Source: Ciborinia camelliae (taxonomy: Eukaryota > Ascomycota > Leotiomycetes > Helotiales > Sclerotiniaceae). From it: a stretch of 64,000 bases of DNA. A program made the translations under genes and the position numbers. The stretch covers positions 1,838,677-1,902,676 of the forward strand of contig JANPYM010000012.1 in assembly GCA_025890175.1 (NCBI GenBank), written 5' to 3'. Shown piece by piece: positions 56,786 through 64,000 of the stretch (positions are counted from its first letter, which is position 1; the number at the start of each line of letters is the position of its first letter). The notes below the pieces were generated by a model. That model made no database searches. It was not told where the DNA came from and was given only the letters and a program-made list of their open reading frames with translations.

Positions 56786-59600
56786 ATGAGCTCTTACGCT
56801 CACTTACTATTATTATTTCCGAATCTCATATTCACGAGTGTGACTTCAATCTTTACTTCCACCACTACCGCTAACATCCATGATGCGTCAGCCCAAAGCC
56901 CAGTGGCTATGATCCCACCCCTTGGGAAGTTTATCAATGTCACCACGACAACAAATACTTCTGCATCTGCTGCTCCATACTGGCTCGAAGAAATCACTCA
57001 CCGGGGAGTTGCACCATTCAATCTTAACGTTACCTCATATCAAGTATTCCGAAACGTGAAGGACTTCGGAGCTAAAGGTCGGTGTGATGACTGTTCTTAT
57101 ATCATTCGTCGATACTAGCTAACATTGCCAAGGGGATGGTATTACCGATGATACTGCTGCTATCAACAAAGCCATCAGTTCTGGCGGAAGATGCAAGCCT
57201 GGCGTGTGTCAATCTACAACGACAACGCCTGCAGTGATATACTTTCCGGCGGGGACATATCTCATCTCTTCCTCGATCATTGATTACTATATTACTCAGA
57301 TTATAGGTAATCCAAATGATCTCCCAGTACTGAAGGCCACCTCCAATTTCACAGGATTTGGATTGATCGATGGGGATACTTACGGGGCCAACGGACTCGA
57401 TTTTGGGTCCACTAATGTCTTCTATCGCCAAATTCGCAATCTGGTGTTGGATTTAACGGGAATTCCATCTAATTCTTCAGCCACTGGAGTGCACTGGCCT
57501 ACTGCACAAGCTACTAGTCTTCAGAATTGCGTGTTTGAAATGAGTGATGCAGTCGGGACTCAGCATCAAGGGCTGTTCATTGAAAGTGGTACGTAAGCAG
57601 CCTAGCGATAGTTACTTCTCTTCTCTATCAGTTTCATTCGTCCCATCGCCCCATACCCTATCACCAATTTATCATTCAACCCATAACAACCAATCTTCTT
57701 CCATCTCCAAAGCCGAATATTTCATTCAATATGGAGGTCAATCACAAGCAATTTGAAATCCGTGACTTAACTGCCCACCTAAATTTTCCATACACAGCAC
57801 CTTTAACATGCATTTCGGCTTACACAAAACAGGCTCAGGCGGCTTCATGAATGATTTGGTCTTCAACGGTGGAAAGACTGGAGCTGTATTTGGCAATCAA
57901 CAATTCACAGTGCGAAATCTGACCTTTAACAATGCTGTAACAGCTATTGACCAGATTTGGGACTGGGGGTGGACATATTTGGGAATTAAGATCAACAATT
58001 GTACCACTGGATTAAACATGTCCGCAGGTGGATCGTCAAATGAAGCTGTAGTGTCTGTCACATTAATTGACAGCAGCTTCACGGATACGGATGTCGCCAT
58101 TATTACAGCTTACAATTCTTCCTCTTTGCCAGAAGCTGCTGGGAGTCTCATTCTTGACAATATTTCTTTGACGAATGTTCCGGTTGCCATACAAGAATCG
58201 CAAAATATTACTGTTCTAGCCGGAAATAGGAACGGATCAATGATTATTAGTGGATGGGGAGAAGGCAATGAATACATCCCAAATGGTCCCACCCGTTTCG
58301 AGGGACCAATTATTAGTTTTCCTCGCTCCGAATCTTTATCCCCAGGTGGAAATTTCTACGCTCGCTCCAAACCTCAATACGAAAATTGTCCGCTTTCTGA
58401 GTTTGTTTCAGTTCGTACAGCGGGTGCTACTGGAGATGGAGTCACTGATGACACGGCAGCATTGAACGCAATTATTGAGTGGGCGGCAGTTGCCAACAAA
58501 ATTGTCTATATCGATAGTGGAGTTTACAAAGTGACTTCGACCGTACATATTCCATCGGGTTCAAGGATTGTCGGCGAATCATACCCAATCATTATGGGAT
58601 CAGGAGCATTTTTTACTGATATCGTTCATCCTCAACCTGTCGTTGAAGTTGGGTTTCCCTTAGAAACCGGGATTGTAGAGTGGTCGGATACAGTTGTTTC
58701 AACCCAAGGATATATGGGAGGAGCTATATTGATTGAGTGGAATCTAGCCAGTCCAGCAGGCTCTCCTTCTGGACTATGGGATGTTCACACTCGTATTGGT
58801 GGATTTGCAGGTTCTGATCTGCAGTTAAACCGCTGTCCTAAGACTCCTAATAATACGGGCATCGTTCTTGAATGTAGAGCAGCTTTCATGTCGATTCACA
58901 TCTCCGAGTATGCTTCCGGCCTGTACTTGGAAAATAACTGGTTCTGGGTCGCGGACCACGATATCGAGGACCCTCAATTATCCCAAATTTCAATATACGC
59001 CGGCCGTGGACTTTACTGCGAGTCGAGAGTAGGAGCCATTTGGCTCATAGGAACGGCAGTCGAGCACCATACTTTATATCAGTACCAATTTGACAATACG
59101 AGGGATATATTCGCGGGACAAATCCAGACAGAAACAGCATATTACCAACCGAATCCCAATGCACTTTACCCCTTTCCAGCACTGGCCGAATGGAATGATC
59201 CGGATTTTGCGGCCATGTGCGGAAACGCAACGGGAGGAAACTGTGCGGAAGGATGGGGTCTTCGAATAAGAGACAGCGACTGTGTTTATGTATATGGTGC
59301 TGGCATGTACAGTTTCTTCAATAATTATAACGTTTGTAAGTCATTTGCATCCTATTGAACAAGTGAGAATAATTTTCACTGACATATCCAGCGTGTTCTA
59401 ATCAAGGGAACGGTGAAGCTTGTCAGGCCAGAATCTTCAGCCTCGAGGGAAGTAATACTAATATCGGCGTTTACAATCTCAACACAGTAGGTGTCACGAG
59501 TATGATCACTATTGATGGATTGGATATTGGAAATTACTCGGATAATCTTGCTGGTTTTGTGGACCATATTGCTTTATTTAGGAGCGAGTATGATGCATGA
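56786..59600 (+). CDS. GH55 beta-1,3-glucanase, secreted
   Basis: An 819-residue glycoside hydrolase family 55 enzyme, hydrolysing beta-1,3-glucan (laminarin, fungal or oomycete wall). Exons are 56786-57077, 57133-57588, 57833-59335 and 59392-59600; phases agree. The third junction restores ESGSGGFMNDLVFNGG. A signal peptide covers about the first 25 residues, followed by a Thr/Ser-rich segment. Two right-handed beta-helix repeats start with FGAKGDGITDDTAAIN (about 94) and AGATGDGVTDDTAALN (about 455), the paired pectate-lyase-like modules that define GH55. The 244-nt second intron is long for this region and could hide an alternative splice form. N-glycosylation sites are frequent. Confidence 0.94.
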
Positions 59601-60126
59601 TGCTGCGATGGTGGCATATTTTTGAAGAACATCTAGAAGGATTACGTCTCCATCTTTGGCCTCACGAGGTTCATATTCTAAAAATAGAAGTTAATTATAA
59701 TCCCATTGAAAGCCTCCTTGTTTAGATTCCGGCACCGGTTTTCTCTCCCCTCATCTTCTGTTTCCCCATGGTTTTGATCAACCCCTCTTCCCAAACCCGT
59801 GAAAATCAAACGACGAGAATTCAAAAGCTAACTTATCAATTCCCAAAGTCAAGACTTCTTGGCTCTTCTTTTCGGATACAGAAAAGGGGGGTAACGTTAC
59901 GTCTCAATTACATACACACTGCACTACGTATGGTGTTATCTCGACAGACTAATAGAATAAATAATAAATCATTGATCTACCTACTCCAATACCCACCAAT
60001 CGAAGCAAAGCACCGTCGTTGGCAATGGCAATGGAAACCTCTTCCTATCCCATCTCATAATAGAAATGGAAATGTATAAAACTCATCGAGATGGAGATGC
60101 ATGTTGCGTTTTGCGTTTTGCGGTCC

Positions 60127-60282
60127 CTGGAATCTGGAATCTGGAATCTGGAATCTGGAATCTGGAATCTGGAATCTGGAATCTGGAATCTGGAATCTGG
60201 AATCTGGAATCTGGAATCTGGAATCTGGAATCTGGAATCTGGAATCTGGAATCTAGAATCTAGAATCTAGAATCTAGAATCG
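60127..60282. repeat. GGAATCT heptanucleotide minisatellite
   Basis: About 22 tandem copies of a 7-bp unit. The first 18 are CTGGAAT and the last four are variant CTAGAAT, so a point-mutated unit has spread at one end. Because 7 is not a multiple of 3, all frames read a 7-residue cycle (WNLESGI), which looks like a repeat protein but is not. Confidence 0.95.
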
Positions 60283-60932
60283 ATTTCCTCATATCGACGG
60301 TCTCTACAAAGACATTCCGTGCCCCTTCCCCTTCCCCCCCAACAATATCCCATCCATCCACCCATCCATCCACCCATCGCATCCACCCCACCCCATCCCA
60401 ACAAAGAAAAAGAAACCCACCCACCCCGCACATGGCACATGGCACATCACCCACCCAACCTTGAATCCCACACCACACCACACCACACCACACCACACCA
60501 TACGACAGATAACACCAATTCTTTGTACCGCGCCATCGAACGCACGGTACCCCATCGAGAAACCCTTGGATGCGACGAACAAAGAAAAATGCCCGCGGTT
60601 CCGGCCCGATTTGCTGATGTGCAACAATTCAGGTACGAGATGAGATGAGATCATTTTGAGATGAGATTGAGATGGGACTGAGAGAGACACGTGAGGTGAC
60701 TTCAGGTTAGAGTTGATAGATTGAATTGGGTATGGATGGACAGTCCTATTTATAGATGGGTTTATAGGGGGGTAGATAGGGGGGTAGGTAGGTAGATGGA
60801 TTATGGTGGTGGATTGAAATGGGGTGGGTGAGATGGGGAGTGTGGAATGTGGGATTGAGAAAGAGATGATTGGGGGGTTTTTTTTTGCCAGAGTTGAAAA
60901 AATATATAGATATGAATTTTCCCATGTAAAAA

Positions 60933-60979
60933 TACCTAGGTAGGTAGGTAGGTAGGTAGGTAGGTAGGTAGGTAGGTAA
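60933..60979. repeat. GGTA tetranucleotide array next to TACCTAGGTA
   Basis: About ten uninterrupted TAGG units follow directly after a TACCTAGGTA palindrome (60933-60942). It is the longest pure TAGG run in the window. Confidence 0.9.
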
Positions 60980-61202
60980 GAAGAAGAAAAAAACTCCCGC
61001 CGGGTCCCCCGCTAAAATGTGAATGAATAAATTGATGACAACGCCCCTCTAATCCCATCCTATCCTTCGCTCGGCTCAATATACATACATACATACATGT
61101 GTCGCTCAATATCCATACAATCTATTTGCTCCACGCCATGAAGACGCATGCGATACGCCGGCGGTAAATGCCATGACAAGTAGTGAAGAAGATGCCCCCA
61201 TC

Positions 61203-62150
61203 TCAAGGCGTCTGCACATATTCATGCGCATCCGCTCGCAAAGCCGCGACTCCATTTTCCTTCCCGCTGCCACCGGCCGCCACCCCCATCGCATCTCTCG
61301 CGTCGATTTCATCGCCCCAACTCGAAAATCGGACGTGTTTTTCCTTCCACGTTCGCTTCGCTTTCGTGCCTTCTCTCCCCTTCCCCTTGGCACTCTCGAG
61401 CGTTTCTTTTTCCGGCCCCGTGACCATTAATGTGTTGGTCATCGCCATGGGGATGGGCATGGACATTCCGTCATTTCCGCCCTCCAACCCCAACCCCAGT
61501 CCGCCCAACAAAACCCCCTCTTCCTCCTCCTCCCGAATCGGATCGTAGCTCCAGGCCCTGGCCCGCTCACCCCTGCCCGTCCCCGTCCCGCGACTATGAT
61601 TCCGCGCGCTCTTCATCCTCCTCCCAAACCCATCTTTCGCACCCACGTACGTCGGGTCGCCTTGCAGAAGTTTCTGCTTCCGGTATTCTTTCCTCAATAT
61701 CCATACCAGCATTCCTAATATCGAGGCCGTGATGACGAGCACAAAGGCGTTGACGCCAATGGCGACTTTCCACGATGTGGGTATGTGAGGGCCGGTGTGG
61801 TGGGGCTCACGATCATCGTATTTGGTATGGTGGAAGGACTGCGCGTGGTACTCCTGGTATTCGCGGAGTTCGAGTGGTTGGGAGGAGGAGGAGGAGGAAG
61901 AGGAGAGGGCGTGACAGTTTGACGTGCAGATTAAGGAGGATATGGGGTTCGATTGTTGGATTCTGCGAGTCATATGCATGATTAGTACAGTATTGACATA
62001 TGACCATCGAGGTATATATTTGTGACAGGAAAGTGAAAGTGGTACATACGCATTAAGTTGATCCCCTCTATCAGTCGAAAGCGGTGCTGGAATAGCAGCC
62101 GCCCAGCTCACCGCTGGGAACAAAAGAAAGGAGAGACGACGGTATTCCAT
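61203..62150 (-). CDS. Single-pass membrane protein of unknown function
   Basis: A 286-residue protein in exons 62150-62050 and 61962-61203 (minus). The intron has GTATGT, a TACTAAT branch site and CGCAG; it is 87 nt and free of stops, so reading through it is also possible. An N-terminal signal peptide (MEYRRLSFLLFPAVSWAAA) precedes a short extracellular part with a Ser run and His-rich HHTKYDDREPHHTGP. A transmembrane helix VAIGVNAFVLVITASILGML follows, then a basic RKEYRKQK stop-transfer. The cytoplasmic tail is Gly, Glu and Met rich. The layout is a type I wall-sensor-like protein, but no WSC or other domain is present. Confidence 0.72.
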   Translation of the reverse strand: MEYRRLSFLLFPAVSWAAAIPAPLSTDRGDQLNAYVPLSLSCHKYIPRWSYVNTVLIMHMTRRIQQSNPISSLICTSNCHALSSSSSSSSQPLELREYQEYHAQSFHHTKYDDREPHHTGPHIPTSWKVAIGVNAFVLVITASILGMLVWILRKEYRKQKLLQGDPTYVGAKDGFGRRMKSARNHSRGTGTGRGERARAWSYDPIREEEEEGVLLGGLGLGLEGGNDGMSMPIPMAMTNTLMVTGPEKETLESAKGKGREGTKAKRTWKEKHVRFSSWGDEIDARDAMGVAAGGSGKENGVAALRADAHEYVQTP

Positions 62151-63509
62151 TATTATATTGCACTTTACGTGCGCACCCAAAAGTTTTGCACGGAAGAAAT
62201 TCGCACTTCACACACGAGCCAAAATCAAAAAGCAAGAATTAAGAATCAAAAAAAAACGAACGAAGAATACTACTGTACAGCTTTATTAATGTATAAATGA
62301 GAGTGAATACCGAAAATTGGGCGTTGTAAAATGACTGACACTGACAGGGACAAACGATGATGGCGGTGAATTGCTGATCAACCAAACATCAGGTACAAAG
62401 GCAGATAACATTCAAAAACAGAAAGTTTATCGAAAGTTTATATTGGTCCCAAGAGAAATTGATAGGTGACAAGAGGTAAGACATCATTAAGGTATATTTA
62501 GATCCCAAATCATGATGTACCTTACCTTTCCTACGTAACGGTCAACCTCCCTTCGGATTTTTAGATTGATATGTAGAAAATATGGAAATTGAGGAGGAGT
62601 CATAAACGAGGTGATTAGATGGAATTATTCGAGCCCTTTTTATTGTAAATGCAATTGGAATGCATAAGTAGTCGAATTTCATATTGAAATTATGAGAATT
62701 TATGAGAATTTATTGGTTCACTAGGCGCAAATGAGATAAGAAATTGTGGCTATGAGGCGAGTGAAGCAAAAGAGATTTGATTGATTGGATTTCATTCGGT
62801 TATTCGGTACGGACCTGGTTTGGTGGGGCTAAAACTGTTCCTGAATGGAAGCTTGGTATTACTTGGGAAAAAGGGGTCGGCAGGTACCAGGTATATATAT
62901 ATGTATATATGTATATATCTATGTATTATGTAGGTAGTGACAGAATAACTAATTATGCGAATCTTCTGTACGAGAACTCAAACCCTCAGTTCCGCCGTGT
63001 GATGTAATCCTTCCCGAAAAGATCCCTATGTTAATATCTCAAAATAGATACCGATGAATACCTATGACTATGACTAGGTATGAGAAATTCCCGGAAACTC
63101 ATCTCTCTTCCCTTCCTTTCATGTTCAATCGATGTTCAATTTGAGTATCATAAGAATCACGGACCAAGAGGCATTGCGTTGATCGATTGGCCCACTCACT
63201 CATCCATAGTGGAGCAATAAGTCTAAGTGGGAGAGATGGAAATTGGATGACCATATAATTCATACTTCAGGGGTTGATATAAATTGGAAATTCTCCAGAA
63301 GTTCCAGACGAATACTCGTATAGTATCTCAAAGTGCGTCAAAATACGAGTTAAAGCCTTTCTGTTTTTTGGAAAGCATACCGGTATCCTTTCCTTCGCGA
63401 CGTAAAATCTAGGATCAAATTGTGGAGTGGGGAAGCATAAGTATATGTCCCAGAGATTGCCCAACCGATGCATAGGTACATAGAATAATTCGTACAGTAC
63501 AAAAAAACA
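62151..63509. other. Intergenic
   Basis: About 1.36 kb with no supported gene. An ATATATGTATAT repeat lies at 62890-62920. The stretch from 63480 is the 3' region of the Rsm22-type gene. Confidence 0.5.
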
Positions 63510-64000
63510 TTATATGTCATCCTCAGTAATAGGCTTCTTCGGTTTAACAAATCGTCCCCCCTTTGTTCTCTTCTCAGGCTTGAATATTCTCTTAGAATCT
63601 CTGCTTTCCTCGATACCTTCCATACCTTCACGGCCCATGATGATATCAAACTTGTTCTTCTTCTTCTTGGCTGCCGATTTGCTGAGGACCTTTCCGGGTT
63701 TGGATCCTTTGCTGTTTACTACACCCTCTCCTCCCCTTCCTAATCTAGGTTGTCTGAGGACTCGTGTTTTGGCACCTAGTGCCCAAAGATCTCCCCATTT
63801 TGATTTTCTAGCATCACGATATGCAGCTTTACTAAAACTCTTAGGAATAGTCCATCGTTCTAGCTTGCCTGATGGTGTACAAACATCCAACGTGACATGC
63901 CCGCGGCGTTTGAGAGGTGGGAGCATCGATCGTGGTAGCGACAATGGATGGAATGGCACATCGCCCTCATCGGGTATCTCTGGGCCATCTGGTAAATTAT
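63510..64000 (-). CDS. Rsm22-type mitoribosomal small-subunit protein (3' end; runs off the right edge)
   Basis: The last 163 residues of a protein continuing beyond base 64000; the frame is open to the edge. The stretch [20 protein letters not shown] then [20 protein letters not shown] and [14 protein letters not shown] matches the C-terminus of Rsm22/METTL17, a methyltransferase-like factor needed for mitochondrial small-subunit assembly. The methyltransferase core lies outside the window. A long basic, Lys-rich tail ([23 protein letters not shown]) follows and ends ITEDDI. Identification rests on the C-terminal block only. Confidence 0.8.
   Translation of the reverse strand, partial: NLPDGPEIPDEGDVPFHPLSLPRSMLPPLKRRGHVTLDVCTPSGKLERWTIPKSFSKAAYRDARKSKWGDLWALGAKTRVLRQPRLGRGGEGVVNSKGSKPGKVLSKSAAKKKKNKFDIIMGREGMEGIEESRDSKRIFKPEKRTKGGRFVKPKKPITEDDI

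Larger units (their letters stand above)
59601..61202. other. Repeat-rich intergenic region
   Basis: About 1.6 kb containing the 7-bp minisatellite (60127-60282), C-rich CCATCCA/CCACACCA runs (60340-60500), a GGTA array (60933-60979) and ACAT repeats near 61083-61098. Frames through these are products of the repeats. Confidence 0.6.

Noticed and set aside
60066..60263. Apparent repeat protein of WNLESGI units
   Set aside because: Product of a 7-bp minisatellite, as any 7-bp repeat gives a 7-residue cycle.
61173..61732. Plus-strand Ser/Pro-rich frames of 85-121 residues
   Set aside because: Antisense to the coding sequence of the single-pass membrane protein.

Overview
The window is genomic DNA from a filamentous ascomycete (Pezizomycotina). 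Genes carry short introns, mostly about 45-110 nt, with GTAAGT/GTATGT donors. The set includes a fungal highly reducing polyketide synthase, an eisosome core protein, RAD2, NatC/Naa38 and an Rsm22 homologue. Moderate AT richness and the style of the proteins suggest a leotiomycete of the Sclerotiniaceae (Botrytis/Sclerotinia-like). That placement is inference from memory of the families, not a database result.

Region 1 (1 to about 11.3 kb, perhaps 14.2 kb) is the right-hand part of a polyketide gene cluster. It holds a highly reducing PKS running off the left edge (KS-AT-DH-CMeT visible), a divergently transcribed stand-alone enoyl reductase of the LovC type, and two cytochrome P450s from different families that are also divergent. 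Both shared promoters contain one CGG-N3-CCG palindrome, the kind of site a Zn(II)2Cys6 cluster regulator binds. The set and order P450-P450-ER-PKS recall the boa3-boa6 part of the Botrytis botcinic-acid locus. A Clr5-domain protein flanks the cluster.

Region 2 (15-26 kb) holds a secreted glycoprotein, a large protein with a HEVMH zinc-peptidase-like motif, a basic nuclear-type protein, a possible small secreted protein and a GH92 mannosidase. Region 3 (26-34 kb) is housekeeping: RAD2/XPG nuclease, a divergent Naa38-like NatC subunit with a long Pro/Gln-rich insertion, and the Pil1/Lsp1 eisosome protein. Region 4 (34-53 kb) mixes secreted hydrolases (sedolisin, S10 carboxypeptidase), a small Thr-rich secreted protein, a 360-bp PIF/Harbinger-like MITE, a multiply broken membrane-protein pseudogene, a Baeyer-Villiger-type monooxygenase and an MFS sugar transporter with an apparent GC-AG intron. 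Region 5 (53-64 kb) has a hierarchical satellite, a GH55 beta-1,3-glucanase, a 7-bp minisatellite, a single-pass membrane protein and the 3' end of an Rsm22-type gene leaving the right edge.

Many genes look suited to growth on plant or fungal polymers (GH92, GH55, S10, S53, sugar uptake) beside a secondary-metabolite locus, typical of a necrotrophic or saprotrophic fungus. Intergenic DNA is rich in TAGG/CCTA microsatellites and repeats the 10-bp palindrome TACCTAGGTA at least eight times. I found no convincing tRNA, rRNA or CRISPR features.
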